Positions 1-9,396 of a DNA stretch of 64,000 nt are shown in pieces. Each line of letters opens with the position of its first letter. The stretch's first letter is position 1. The DNA is taken from the NCBI GenBank assembly GCA_029865225.1, contig JAOUHJ010000008.1:1-64000 (forward strand), in the 5' to 3' direction. A program made the translations under genes and the position numbers. The notes beneath the pieces were generated by a model. The model made no database searches and was not told where the DNA came from. It saw only the letters and a program-made list of their open reading frames with translations. Source of the stretch: Nitrospira sp. Its GTDB lineage: Bacteria > Nitrospirota > Nitrospiria > Nitrospirales > Nitrospiraceae.

Positions 1-130
1 TCCGCTTCCCTGATTTGCAACCATCCATGAGCCGCTGAAGGAACCCCATAGATCTATTATCCATGAGTCGTTCAGCATGAAAATCGCTGCCACACCAGTG
101 CGCGGCCTGACCCTTGGCGAATGTGGTGTT

Positions 131-267
131 CCGCTACAGGACTTGCTTTCAGCACTGTAGCAAGACTCCCCCGCTGCTTTCCCCCGTTCTTCAGAGCCAG
201 AAGAATCTGAGTGATCTCGCGCCGTTCGAGCGTCAGCCGAACCAAGAAAACAAGGTGTCATCTTTGC
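131..267 (+). promoter_or_regulatory. Candidate sigma-54 promoter with upstream activator-like words
   Basis: A GG-N10-GC element lies at 253-267 with a good -12 box (TTTGCA) and a weaker -24 box (AGGTGT). About 90-120 bp upstream are TGTAGCA at 156-162 and, on the other strand, TGTAGCG (132-138). The same word recurs before other sigma-54-like promoters in this window. The first 366 bases hold no convincing gene. Transcription would start near 279, leaving a leader of about 90 nt before the start codon at 367. The element is read by eye; the activator is unknown. Confidence 0.4.
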
Positions 268-366
268 ACGGTTGCCCGGAAGGGGAGTGGGCCAGGAGGG
301 AAAGTCATGTGTACATTCTTCATCGTATCGCCGGCGCCGGCCACAGTCCGTGATCGAGGTGCAACG

Positions 367-1572
367 ATGCCCGAATTGCTTGTGTACAACTTGTGGCGAG
401 CCTGTATGAGAAGCATGAGCGTGATCCTCGCGCTGATTCTGTGTCTGTCGGGGCCCGGCCTCCTATGGGCCGAGGACTCATCGGAACAGGGCGAATGGCA
501 GAAGCGAGTGGTATTGCGTGCGGGGCAGGAGGTCCAGGGCGATTACTTTGCGTTTGGCCCACATGTGGAGATTTCGGGGACCGTGCATGGCGATGTCTAT
601 GCAGCAGGCGGTGAGGTATTGGTGGACGGAGTCGTAGACGGCGATTTGATCGTGGCCGGTGGTGAGGTGCGGGTCTCGGGTGAGGTCACACAGGATGCCA
701 GGATAGCCGGAGGGACGGTGACGCTCAGCGGCAAGGTTCACCGGAACGCGACTATCGCCGGTGGAGACGTACATCTGACGGATTCCTCGCATCTCAAAGG
801 GAGTGCCGTGATCGGCGCCGGGAATCTGTTGCTTGGGGGATCAATCGACGGAGATGTCCGGATCGGGGCCGGCAATGTCACGCTGTCAAAGACGATCGGC
901 GGTGATCTCGCTGTCGCGGCGGCGGCTATTCGTCTTACGTCCAGAGCATCGGTCGGAAAGAACGTCAGGTATTGGGGCGAGGACGAGCCCTCGATCGACG
1001 AAGGAGCCACCGTGCTCGGCACGGTCACAGGACATCCCGTTCCAGAGGTTTTCAAGGGAAAGGAAAAGGAGGTGCGACGGGGTGTTGTAGGCATGAAGAT
1101 TCTTGCCGGATTGGTCAGCGTTGCTTCGACCTTATTGCTCGGCCCTTTACTGCTGCACATCTACCCAGTCTTTACGGCGAAAGCTGTGACCACGATTCAG
1201 GAACGGCCGTGGATCACGCTGGGGGTTGGGGGGGCTGTGCTGGTCGGAACCCCGCTCGTCGCCTTCTTGTGTATGGCGTCGGTGTTGGGTGTTCCAATAG
1301 GGCTCATGCTGGGTGCGATGTATTTCGTCACTCTGTACCTAGGGCGGGTGTTCGTCCTGCTGTGGCTTGGGCAACGACTTCTGAGATTGGTCTCGGTCTC
1401 ATCTTCCGCTACAAGGGCCTTCGTCACAGGGCTCATCGCCTATTTCATTCTCTCTCTCGTGCCGCTTGTCGGAGGGTTGATCACGGTGGTGACGATCGTG
1501 ACAGGCCTCGGAGCCATTCTGATAACGAAGAAGGAGTTGGTGATGAGGTTGCGGGAGCAGCAGCTGGTGTAG
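367..1572 (+). CDS. Beta-helix (bactofilin-like) protein with C-terminal membrane segments
   Basis: The function is unknown. After a signal-like hydrophobic stretch (alternative starts 406 and 415 would give a cleaner signal peptide ending near LLWA), about 180 residues show short repeats such as VHGDVYAAGGEVLVDG and VDGDLIVAGGEV. This is the pattern of bactofilin-type or other left-handed beta-helix polymer-forming domains. The C-terminal third has about four hydrophobic helices. The layout resembles 'polymer-forming cytoskeletal' membrane proteins and suggests an envelope scaffold role (inference). I chose 367 because GAGGTG sits 6 nt upstream. The frame stays open back to 211, but that N-terminus looks non-coding. 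It stands alone before the glycogen phosphorylase operon. Confidence 0.7.
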   Translation: MPELLVYNLWRACMRSMSVILALILCLSGPGLLWAEDSSEQGEWQKRVVLRAGQEVQGDYFAFGPHVEISGTVHGDVYAAGGEVLVDGVVDGDLIVAGGEVRVSGEVTQDARIAGGTVTLSGKVHRNATIAGGDVHLTDSSHLKGSAVIGAGNLLLGGSIDGDVRIGAGNVTLSKTIGGDLAVAAAAIRLTSRASVGKNVRYWGEDEPSIDEGATVLGTVTGHPVPEVFKGKEKEVRRGVVGMKILAGLVSVASTLLLGPLLLHIYPVFTAKAVTTIQERPWITLGVGGAVLVGTPLVAFLCMASVLGVPIGLMLGAMYFVTLYLGRVFVLLWLGQRLLRLVSVSSSATRAFVTGLIAYFILSLVPLVGGLITVVTIVTGLGAILITKKELVMRLREQQLV

Positions 1573-1666
1573 TCCGGTGTCGGTGTTACAAGGATGTTAA
1601 CCTTTCGCACTTATATTGTCTTAGGGGAGGGACCTCCTTAGAATAAAATTAGAGGGAGGTCTTACG

Positions 1667-3421
1667 ATGCCTGATGGAGTAATCGGGGAGATGGTTGGAA
1701 CAAAAAGCCCGTTGGTCGCCTATTTCTCTATGGAAATCGGTCTTGATCCTGCCATGCCGACGTATGCGGGTGGGTTGGGTGTGCTGGCCGGAGATACCAT
1801 TCGATCAGCGGCCGATCTCAAAATTCCCATGGTAGCGGTCACGCTCCTGCACCGGCGAGGGCATTTCTATCAACGGTTGGACGAACAGGGCTGGCAGCAT
1901 GAAGAGCCGGTAGCCTGGCCGATCAATGATTTCTGCAATCCTGTGAGTCAGCGCATCACGGTCGAAATCGAAGACCGTACGGTGCATGTCGGAGCCTGGG
2001 TATACCGCGTGAAGGGCGAGTTGGGCGACGAAGTGCCCGTCTACCTGCTGGACACGGATCTCCCCGAGAATCAGCCGTGGGACAGGACGCTCACCGATAG
2101 TCTCTATGGGGGAGACGATTATTATCGACTCTGCCAGGAGGTCGTGCTGGGACTCGGTGGGTATCGCATGCTGCGGGCGCTCGGCTATGGGTACCTTCGC
2201 CGGCTCCATATGAATGAGGGGCACGCGGCCTTGCTCGTCCTTGCCTTGCTGGAAGAAAAACTGGCGTCGAGGTCCTATGAAGAGGGAGTCCCTGCCGATC
2301 TCATCGATGCCGTTCGCGAACAATGTGTATTTACGACCCATACGCCGGTGCCGGCGGGGCATGATCAATTTCCCCAAGACCTTGCCCATCGAGTGCTGGG
2401 CAACCGACGCTGTGCGTGGCTCAAAGCCTATGATCCTGACCACTGTTTGAACATGACGCACTTGGCGCTGCGCGGTTCACGGTTCGTCAACGGGGTGGCC
2501 ATGAAACACGGCGATGTCTCGCACAGCCTCTTTCCCGGTTACCCGATTCATTCGATTACCAACGGTGTCCACGCGGTGGCCTGGGCTGCTCCCCCGTTTC
2601 AATCGCTCTATGATCGGCATCTGCCGGACTGGCGGCGCGATCACCTCTCGCTTCGGTATGCGATTAAGATTTCGGATCAGGAAATCTGGGACGCGCACTC
2701 CACCGCCAAACGGACATTGATCGATTATGTGAACCGCGAAACGAATGCGGGGTTCGACCGCGATGTGCTGACGATCGGGTTTGCCAGGCGCGCCGCAGCC
2801 TACAAGCGGGGGACCTTGATCTTTCATGACACCGAGCGGCTGGCCAAGATAGTCAGCCAGGTCGGACCGGTCCAAATCGTCTTCGGCGGTAAGGCACATC
2901 CACGTGACCAGGACGGGAAAAACATCATTCATCGGATCCATGAACTCCGCGACGCCTTGCGGGGCAAGGTTCGAGTCGCATATCTCGCGAACTACGACAT
3001 GGTGCTCGCAAAGATGCTCTGCGCCGGTGTGGACATTTGGCTCAACACGCCGCTCCCTCCGATGGAGGCCTCGGGAACCAGCGGCATGAAGGCGGCGGTC
3101 AATGGCGTGCCGAGTCTGAGTGTACTTGATGGGTGGTGGGCCGAAGGACATGTGGAGGACGTGACCGGCTGGTCCATCGGTGATCGGATCGAAGGCTGCC
3201 TCGAGCCGAGCGGAGACATGGATGCCTGTCATGCCGCGGCCCTATATGACAAGCTGGAGCGGAAAGTCTTGCCCTGCTACTACAAGGAGCGTGAACGTTT
3301 CATCGAGATCATGCGGCATGCGATAGCGTTGAACGGTGGGTTCTTTAATACCCAGAGGATGATGGCCCAATATCTCCATAATGCATACCGATTGGTCGGG
3401 GAGTATCTCCGACGTGAATAG
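1667..3421 (+). CDS. glgP: Alpha-glucan (glycogen) phosphorylase, short form
   Basis: The enzyme releases glucose-1-phosphate from glycogen or maltodextrin using phosphate and pyridoxal phosphate. The 584-residue protein matches the short alpha-glucan phosphorylase family: [20 protein letters not shown] near the N-terminus, [12 protein letters not shown] in the middle, and the cofactor lysine in [14 protein letters not shown] near residue 480. It is shorter than classical GlgP (about 800) because the family lacks the long N-terminal region. The start has a GGGAGGT ribosome site 6 nt upstream. It is the first gene of an operon with acetate kinase (38-nt gap) and phosphoketolase, which suggests glycogen feeds a phosphoketolase pathway. 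Confidence 0.92.
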   Translation: MPDGVIGEMVGTKSPLVAYFSMEIGLDPAMPTYAGGLGVLAGDTIRSAADLKIPMVAVTLLHRRGHFYQRLDEQGWQHEEPVAWPINDFCNPVSQRITVEIEDRTVHVGAWVYRVKGELGDEVPVYLLDTDLPENQPWDRTLTDSLYGGDDYYRLCQEVVLGLGGYRMLRALGYGYLRRLHMNEGHAALLVLALLEEKLASRSYEEGVPADLIDAVREQCVFTTHTPVPAGHDQFPQDLAHRVLGNRRCAWLKAYDPDHCLNMTHLALRGSRFVNGVAMKHGDVSHSLFPGYPIHSITNGVHAVAWAAPPFQSLYDRHLPDWRRDHLSLRYAIKISDQEIWDAHSTAKRTLIDYVNRETNAGFDRDVLTIGFARRAAAYKRGTLIFHDTERLAKIVSQVGPVQIVFGGKAHPRDQDGKNIIHRIHELRDALRGKVRVAYLANYDMVLAKMLCAGVDIWLNTPLPPMEASGTSGMKAAVNGVPSLSVLDGWWAEGHVEDVTGWSIGDRIEGCLEPSGDMDACHAAALYDKLERKVLPCYYKERERFIEIMRHAIALNGGFFNTQRMMAQYLHNAYRLVGEYLRRE

Positions 3422-3459
3422 CGGCATGTGCGGATCGGAAGTTTGATGATGAAACCCTC

Positions 3460-4671
3460 ATGACAGATTCCATTTCAGCTTCCCGCGACGGCTTGATCCT
3501 GGTGATCAATGGAGGATCATCGACACTCAAGTTTGCCTTGTTTCGTAGGGAGACCGCACCGGTTCGTGAGTTGTCCGGTTCGATCGACCGCATCGGATTA
3601 TCGGAGGGGACACTGAGATGGACATCTGAGGGAGGCGGCACGGGTGGTTCTCGGGCGATAGCTGTACCAGACCATGCCGCCTGCATCGAGCCTCTACTCA
3701 GCTGTCTCACAGACCGATTGACGCACCACCCACTGGTCGCCATCGGGCATCGGGTCGTGCATGGCGGCCCGCGCTATCGTGCGCCTCAACCGCTGACAGC
3801 GGTTGTGATGAGCGAGTTGCAGCGGTTGAGTGCCTACGATCCGGAACATCTCCCAGGTGAGATCGAATTGATCAAGGGGTTTGCACAACGATATCCGCAT
3901 CTCCCGCAAGTTGCCTGCTTCGACACCGGGTTTCACCGCGATATGCCGCAGGTGGCTCGTCTCCTGCCGATTCCACGACGATATGAAAAGTTGGGCCTTC
4001 AACGATACGGATTTCATGGCCTATCCTATGCCTTTCTCATGAGAGAATTAGGTCGGGTCGGTACTCCGCATGAGATCAATGGTCGTGTCATCCTGGCTCA
4101 CCTTGGCAATGGCGCAAGCATGGCTGCGGTCTACAATGGAAGACCTGCCGACACGACCATGGGCTTCACGCCTGCCTCCGGCCTTCCCATGAGTCGTCGA
4201 TCGGGGGATCTGGATCCGGGGCTTGTGTCGTATCTAGCTCAAACGGAAGGCATGAGCGTGGATCAGTTCCATCAGATGGTCAACAAGGAGTCGGGCTTGC
4301 TCGGCGTCTCGGAGACCAGTTCCGATATGCGCGATCTCCTCAAGGAGGAACAGAACGATCCGAGGGCAGCCGAGGCGGTCGCGCTGTTTTGCTATCACGC
4401 GAAAAAATCCATTGGTTCATTGGCTGCGGCTCTGGGTGGGTTGGATACGCTCGTCTTCACTGCGGGCATCGGAGAGCACTCACCAATCGTGCGTGCGCGC
4501 ATCTGCGAGGGGTTGGAATTCCTCGGCGTGATCATCGATCCTATGCGAAACGAAGCCGGTGAGGCCGTGATTTCGAAGGAAGGCAGCGGCGTGACCGTAC
4601 GGGTCATTCATACCGATGAAGAAAGTGAGATCGGTCGCTCCGTGGTAGAGATCCTCAAAGCCGAGTCGTGA
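3460..4671 (+). CDS. ackA: Acetate kinase
   Basis: It interconverts acetyl phosphate + ADP and acetate + ATP in the cytoplasm. The 403-residue length is normal. The family's N-terminal nucleotide-fold motif reads INGGSSTLKFALF, and HRVVHGG, RYGFHGLSY, LGNGASMAAV, GFTPASGLPMSRRSGDLDPG and the C-terminal TAGIGEHSP follow in the expected order. It lies between glycogen phosphorylase and phosphoketolase with 23 nt to the latter. Its substrate is therefore most likely the acetyl phosphate made by Xfp, giving one ATP per cleavage. No phosphotransacetylase is visible in the window. Confidence 0.96.
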   Translation: MTDSISASRDGLILVINGGSSTLKFALFRRETAPVRELSGSIDRIGLSEGTLRWTSEGGGTGGSRAIAVPDHAACIEPLLSCLTDRLTHHPLVAIGHRVVHGGPRYRAPQPLTAVVMSELQRLSAYDPEHLPGEIELIKGFAQRYPHLPQVACFDTGFHRDMPQVARLLPIPRRYEKLGLQRYGFHGLSYAFLMRELGRVGTPHEINGRVILAHLGNGASMAAVYNGRPADTTMGFTPASGLPMSRRSGDLDPGLVSYLAQTEGMSVDQFHQMVNKESGLLGVSETSSDMRDLLKEEQNDPRAAEAVALFCYHAKKSIGSLAAALGGLDTLVFTAGIGEHSPIVRARICEGLEFLGVIIDPMRNEAGEAVISKEGSGVTVRVIHTDEESEIGRSVVEILKAES

Positions 4672-4694
4672 TGACATAGAAAGAAGGGGGGATT

Positions 4695-7100
4695 ATGCAC
4701 CGTACACAGCCGAAAACATTGAGTCCTGAAATGCTGAAGCATATGGATGCCTATTGGCGTGCGGCCAACTATCTGTCCGTCGGTCAGATCTACCTCTTTG
4801 ACAATCCCTTATTGAAGAAGCCGCTCACGCGGGCTCACATCAAGCCGCGGCTGCTCGGCCATTGGGGGACGACGCCGGGATTGAACCTCATCTATGTGCA
4901 CCTGAACCGCATCATCAACGAACACGACCTCAACATGATCTATCTCACCGGGCCAGGCCACGGCGGTCCTGGGCTCGTCGCGAATGCCTATCTCGAGGGT
5001 ACCTACACGGAAGTCTATACGAATATCGCGCAGGATGAGCATGGAATAAAACGACTGTTCAAACAATTTTCTTTCCCCGGCGGTATTCCCAGCCACGTGG
5101 CGCCGGAGACACCCGGTTCCATTCACGAAGGAGGCGAATTGGGGTATGCGCTCTCACATGCGTACGGAGCCGTCTTCGACAATCCCGACCTGATTGCGGC
5201 CTGTGTGATCGGTGACGGCGAAGCGGAAACCGGCCCGCTCGCAACGAGCTGGCACTCCAACAAGTTTCTCAATCCGGCCACCGACGGCGTTGTCCTGCCG
5301 ATTCTCCATCTGAACGGCTACAAGATTGCGAATCCGACCGTGCTGGCTCGAATCAGTCATGATGAGCTGGATCACCTGATGCGTGGCTATGGGTACAGCC
5401 CCCATTATGTCGAGGGTAACGATCCGTGGGAGATGCATGAACGGATGGCTGCCACGCTCGATGCCATCGTGGGGGACATTGAACGGATCAAGGACGATGC
5501 AGGCCGAAATGGTTCTACGAAGCGGCCACTCTGGCCCATGATCGTCCTCCGGACCCCGAAAGGCTGGACCTGTCCGCCGGAGATCGACGGGAAACGGACC
5601 GAAGACTACTGGCGGTCCCATCAAGTGCCGATGGGCGACATGGACAAGCCGGCCCATATCAAGATCCTTGAACGGTGGATGAAGAGCTACAAACCCCACG
5701 AGCTGTTCGACAAGACGGGCGCTCTTCGCCCTGAATTGGCAGAGCTGGCGCCAAAAGGAAACCGTCGTATGAGCGCGAATCCCCATGCCAACGGCGGCCT
5801 GTTGCTTAGAGATCTACGGTTGCCTGATTTCCGGGAGTATGCCGTCAAGATTCCGGGCCCCGGCGTCCTCGAAGTGGAGTCCACTCGTGTGATGGGGGCC
5901 TTCTTGCGGGATACGATGAAGCTGAACCTGGTAAGTCGGAATTTCCGTCTCTTTAGTCCGGACGAAAACAACTCCAATCGTTGGCAAGATGTCTTGGAAG
6001 TCACCAACCGGGCTTGGATGGCGGACCGCCTTCCGTATGACGATCATCTGGCACCGGACGGAAGGGTGATGGAGATGCTCAGCGAACACCAGTGCCAGGG
6101 GTGGCTGGAGGGCTACCTTCTGACAGGCCGGCATGGCTTCTTTTCCTGCTATGAGGCCTTCATTCACATCATTGATTCGATGTTCAATCAACATGCCAAA
6201 TGGCTCAAGGTCTGCAACCACATCCCGTGGCGGCGACCGATCGCCTCGCTGAACTATTTGTTGTCGTCCCACGTCTGGCGGCAGGATCACAATGGCTTCA
6301 GTCATCAAGATCCGGGTTTTATCGATCACGTGGTCAACAAGAAAGCCGAGGTGATCCGTGTCTATCTGCCGCCCGACGCCAATACGCTCCTGTCCGTCAC
6401 CGACCATTGTCTCCGCAGTCGTAACAAGGTGAACGTCATCGTGGCGGGTAAGCAGCGAGCCCTGCAGTGGCTCACGATGGAGGAAGCGATCATCCATTGC
6501 ACGGCCGGCATCGGCATCTGGGAATGGGCCAGTAATGACAAGGAGAGCGAACCGGATGTCGTGATGGCCTGTTGCGGCGATGTCCCCACCATGGAAACGC
6601 TGGCGGCCGTGTCCTTGATGCGGACCTATCTGCCGAATGTCAGGGTTCGCGTCATCAACGTGGTCGATCTGATGAAGCTGCAGCCGCGCACAGAGCATCC
6701 GAACGGGTTGTCGGACCGGGATTTCGACGCTCTGTTCACCACCGATAAGCCGATCATTTTCGTCTTTCACGGCTATCCCTGGCTGATCCACCGCCTCACC
6801 TATCGACGGACCAATCACAAGAACTTGCATGTGCGTGGGTACAAGGAAGAAGGCACGACTTCGACCCCGTTCGATATGGCGGTGATGAACGATATCGATC
6901 GTTTCCATCTCGTTGCTGACGTCATCGATCGAATCCCACTGCGCGGCTCCCAGGCCGACTACGCCAAACAGGCTTTGCGTGACAAACGCATCCAGCATAA
7001 ACAGTACATCGCCGAATACGGAGAAGACATGCCGGAGATCAGCCAGTGGAAATGGAGTGGGAGACAGACGGCGGTGGCACTTTCGAGGAAGAAGAAATAG
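4695..7100 (+). CDS. xfp: Xylulose-5-phosphate/fructose-6-phosphate phosphoketolase
   Basis: This thiamine diphosphate enzyme splits xylulose-5-P (or fructose-6-P) with phosphate into acetyl phosphate and glyceraldehyde-3-P (or erythrose-4-P). The 801-residue length and motifs fit the family throughout: [54 protein letters not shown] (ThDP/Mg region), [15 protein letters not shown] and [20 protein letters not shown]. It is the third gene of the glgP-ackA-xfp operon, with an AAGGGGGG ribosome site. A 3'-terminal fragment of a second, closely related copy survives about 1 kb downstream at 8113-8229. Whether it prefers xylulose-5-P or fructose-6-P cannot be read from sequence. Confidence 0.96.
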   Translation: MHRTQPKTLSPEMLKHMDAYWRAANYLSVGQIYLFDNPLLKKPLTRAHIKPRLLGHWGTTPGLNLIYVHLNRIINEHDLNMIYLTGPGHGGPGLVANAYLEGTYTEVYTNIAQDEHGIKRLFKQFSFPGGIPSHVAPETPGSIHEGGELGYALSHAYGAVFDNPDLIAACVIGDGEAETGPLATSWHSNKFLNPATDGVVLPILHLNGYKIANPTVLARISHDELDHLMRGYGYSPHYVEGNDPWEMHERMAATLDAIVGDIERIKDDAGRNGSTKRPLWPMIVLRTPKGWTCPPEIDGKRTEDYWRSHQVPMGDMDKPAHIKILERWMKSYKPHELFDKTGALRPELAELAPKGNRRMSANPHANGGLLLRDLRLPDFREYAVKIPGPGVLEVESTRVMGAFLRDTMKLNLVSRNFRLFSPDENNSNRWQDVLEVTNRAWMADRLPYDDHLAPDGRVMEMLSEHQCQGWLEGYLLTGRHGFFSCYEAFIHIIDSMFNQHAKWLKVCNHIPWRRPIASLNYLLSSHVWRQDHNGFSHQDPGFIDHVVNKKAEVIRVYLPPDANTLLSVTDHCLRSRNKVNVIVAGKQRALQWLTMEEAIIHCTAGIGIWEWASNDKESEPDVVMACCGDVPTMETLAAVSLMRTYLPNVRVRVINVVDLMKLQPRTEHPNGLSDRDFDALFTTDKPIIFVFHGYPWLIHRLTYRRTNHKNLHVRGYKEEGTTSTPFDMAVMNDIDRFHLVADVIDRIPLRGSQADYAKQALRDKRIQHKQYIAEYGEDMPEISQWKWSGRQTAVALSRKKK

Positions 7101-7111
7101 TGGCGGGAAAG

Positions 7112-7407
7112 CTATTGTTCCGCGGCTTGATGAATCTCGGTGCTTCCGGGACGGCCTGAAGCCTGGCCCACGCTCTCCATGTAGATCGGCGTAGGAACTC
7201 CACCGATGTGACGATGCAGCTCATGCTCACTCTCGCCATGCCACTCTTCGAACACGACTCGTGCATCTCGCTCATCTCCCGCCATGGGTTTCACTGTTGA
7301 GAGCGGGATTGTCGAAGGCGGCGCCGCACTCGATGCAGCGGACCTTCCCGGTCTTCAGGCCCTGCGGGGTGAGCACGTCGTCGATCATGCGGCTGTGTGC
7401 ACAACAT
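7112..7407 (-). pseudogene. Probable remnant(s) of small unknown proteins, one with a CxxC ribbon
   Basis: On the minus strand an MIDD... reading frame (start 7388, stop 7272-7274) encodes 38 residues including LKTGKVRCIECGAAFDNP, a CxxC zinc-ribbon-like segment. A further upstream ATG at 7407 (MLCT) joins it only if one base is inserted, so a frameshift is likely. A second open stretch (7112-7294) in another frame reads protein-like (RVVFEEWHGESEHELHRHI) but has no recognised family. The surrounding 7.1-8.3 kb holds no intact long gene and contains an xfp fossil, so decay is the simplest reading. Confidence in any function is nil. Confidence 0.3.
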
Positions 7408-7430
7408 CGTGTCGCGCTTGGCGAGGCGTG

Positions 7431-7993
7431 GAATTGCGGTTACTGAGCCGACCACCAAATAGTGCGTAATGTTCAGTTGGCAAAGTCTCAAAACCCCTTG
7501 TTTATAAGCGTTCCAAGAATCAAGATGCGCACTATTTAGCGTTCCCCTCAGTAAGTGGGTCATGTCAAGAACATGGACAGCTCCTTCCCATTGTGAAATC
7601 TCATGTCCGGTGCCCTGCGTGCTGTCGCGAGGAAATTGTACGGAGTAATTCACACTGAAAAAACTAGGAATGAGCCCAGTTCCGTAACAGAAATGCCACG
7701 GTCATGGCACCGAGAGAGCGCCGGTCCTGGTATATTCTATTCCTGCTTCTGTCCGCCTAGGCGGCCGAACGGCGGTTCTTCACGAACCATGAACCGGTTG
7801 TTCCACACGGCGCCGATCGACGGCTCCGCTTGGGAGCAGGTCCTGACAGCGGCCGTGACCGTGTACGTCATTGTGGAAGAGGAAACCTGGTTACGGCTGC
7901 AGTGGAAGCGCCGCATGCGGGCAGCCGCATCGACCAGGAAGAGTGCTCACAATGATTGAAGTGCTGCGGGAGGCGTTAGAAAGGAGGACGGAC
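7431..7993. other. Gene-poor stretch, no convincing gene
   Basis: I see no recognisable protein. An open frame with ATG at 7789 (56 codons, to 7959) has no clear ribosome site or known motif. TGGCAC at 7705-7710 begins a GG-N10-GC element, but its -12 part (GAGC) is poor. A TATATT hexamer at 7731-7736 could be a -10 box. The stretch lies between a decayed region and an xfp fossil, so it is probably relic DNA. Confidence 0.4.
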
Positions 7994-8089
7994 ATGGATC
8001 CATTCTTGCTCCTCGGGGGCCTAGCCATCGTTATTGGTATCGTTGGTGTGATCGTGCTGATGAAAGGTAGGAAGAAGAGAGTCCGATGA
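7994..8089 (+). CDS. Small single-span membrane protein (31 aa)
   Basis: The product is 31 residues: a short MDPF start, about 22 hydrophobic residues (LLLGGLAIVIGIVGVIVLM) and a basic end (KGRKKRVR), typical of a small single-pass inner-membrane protein with a cytoplasmic C-terminus. AAGGAGG at 7981-7987 lies 6 nt before the ATG, the strongest ribosome site in this kilobase. A longer frame could start at 7952 but lacks such a site. No family is recognised. It lies in an otherwise decayed region, so it could also be a survivor of a lost operon. Confidence 0.45.
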   Translation: MDPFLLLGGLAIVIGIVGVIVLMKGRKKRVR

Positions 8090-8112
8090 CAAATTGTTCA
8101 GCGTCGGAGTGG

Positions 8113-8229
8113 TCACAGGCCGGCTACGCCAAGCAGGCGCTTCGCGACAAACGCATCGAACACAAGCAGTACATCGCCGAGCATGGGGAAGACATGCCGG
8201 AGATCAACCGGTGGAAATGGACCAGCTGA
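8113..8229 (+). pseudogene. 3'-terminal fragment of a second phosphoketolase gene
   Basis: The frame from 8113 to the TGA at 8227-8229 reads as the last 38 residues of Xfp. It shares [18 protein letters not shown] and GEDMPEI with the end of the intact Xfp (residues about 755-792) and ends RWKWTS. Similarity stops abruptly at 8113: upstream sequence does not match xfp. The intact gene's end differs at scattered codons (for example [10 protein letters not shown] versus IEHKQYIAEH), so this is an old divergent copy, not a recent duplication or an assembly repeat. It is not expected to be expressed. Confidence 0.8.
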
Positions 8230-8370
8230 AAGACCCTTCGTTCCCTCGCTTAACGCGATTCCTCAATCGACCCTAGAACTACATGAATTTCCTCTCAAAA
8301 TATGCTATCGAAAGGGCTGGCGACGGGCCCCAGCAGACATTAGTCAAGAACATCGGATGGGAGGAGATAG

Positions 8371-9339
8371 ATGGGTCGGAGTGTGCCGAATGAACGATGG
8401 ATGGTCGGGATATTAGTCGTGGTCACCTTGTTTACGGGTCAAGTTTACGCAGACGAATCGGGCGAGAAGAAGACAGAGCACGCGACACCAACGGAAGTGC
8501 TGGATTGCCGGTATCAGCAATCTGAAAGGGGGGGAAGAGCCAGTGAATGGTTTCCCTCGGGTGATCTCTTTCGTCCCCTCTTGGCCGATCCCAAACAGCC
8601 GCAATGGTTCGCCCTCTGGCAATCTACGCAATCACGCAATGAACGGACCAATGCGAACATCGGATCTGTTGCGATTGGAGAGAATTTTGGATTTTATACG
8701 AGGCGTGCGGGATGTAATGGATGGCAGATCAGTCTGCTGACGGGGATTTTCGCACAATTTGACCTCGATACGTCGAATGCCGCACTTATCAATGTCGATT
8801 TCAACGTTGGCGTGCCGGTAACCTGGCGTCAAGGAAACTGGTCTGCGCGCCTACGGTTTTATCACCAGAGTAGTCACCTCGGGGATGAGCTCCTTAGGGC
8901 TAACCCCGACTTTCAGTCGATCGGCCTTCAGTATAACGAGGTCGACATGATAGTGTCGTATGATTTCCAGACATGGTTACGCCTGTATGGGGGCGGGGCG
9001 GTGATGGTCAGCCGGCAACCTTCCACGATCGACCGCTGGACGGGGCAATGGGGATTTGAAGCGCGGACTCCAACGCCACTGGGGCGATCTTACGTGTTTG
9101 GCCTGGTTTCGACTCCGATCCTCATTACGCCCCTCCTGACAGCGGACTTTAAGTCGGTCGAGGAGCAGGGCTGGCACATCAATACCAACTTGCTCATGGG
9201 AGTCGATGTGTCCCGTGCCGATTCCTTTAGACGTCTTCGGATTCTTTTCAACTACTATCACGGCTATAATCCCTATGGGCAGTTCTTCTATTCGCAGAAG
9301 ACCGAATCATTCGGAGCCGGTGCGTATTTTATGTTCTAG
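8371..9339 (+). CDS. DUF1207-type outer-membrane protein
   Basis: A 322-residue exported protein with an N-terminal signal peptide (hydrophobic stretch ILVVVTLFTGQVYA) and an aromatic C-terminus ending in F, the usual mark of an outer-membrane beta-barrel. The family pattern includes SGDLFRPLLADPKQPQWF, IGSVAIGENFGFY, HQSSHLGDELL and a final GAGAYFMF. DUF1207 proteins have no established function; the HxSSHLGDE signature resembles lipid-linked barrels, but that is speculative. GGGAGGAG precedes the ATG by 4 nt. The next gene, ftsH, starts 57 nt downstream on the same strand. Confidence 0.8.
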   Translation: MGRSVPNERWMVGILVVVTLFTGQVYADESGEKKTEHATPTEVLDCRYQQSERGGRASEWFPSGDLFRPLLADPKQPQWFALWQSTQSRNERTNANIGSVAIGENFGFYTRRAGCNGWQISLLTGIFAQFDLDTSNAALINVDFNVGVPVTWRQGNWSARLRFYHQSSHLGDELLRANPDFQSIGLQYNEVDMIVSYDFQTWLRLYGGGAVMVSRQPSTIDRWTGQWGFEARTPTPLGRSYVFGLVSTPILITPLLTADFKSVEEQGWHINTNLLMGVDVSRADSFRRLRILFNYYHGYNPYGQFFYSQKTESFGAGAYFMF

Positions 9340-9396
9340 ACTGTTGAATGTTGGGCGGACGAGGGTTTCGTTCTGTAGCGACGAGGAGTAAGGGCG

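Noticed and set aside
211-366. Upstream extension of the first protein (start 211)
   Set aside because: The added residues are basic and Cys-rich with no family support; a better ribosome site is at 367.
1618-1645. Imperfect hairpin before glgP as a riboswitch
   Set aside because: Stem arms match poorly and no known riboswitch core is present.
7705-7719. TGGCAC-N5-GAGC as a promoter of the small genes at 7.8-8.1 kb
   Set aside because: The -12 part lacks TTGC and the upstream word (CTGTCGCG) has a mismatch.
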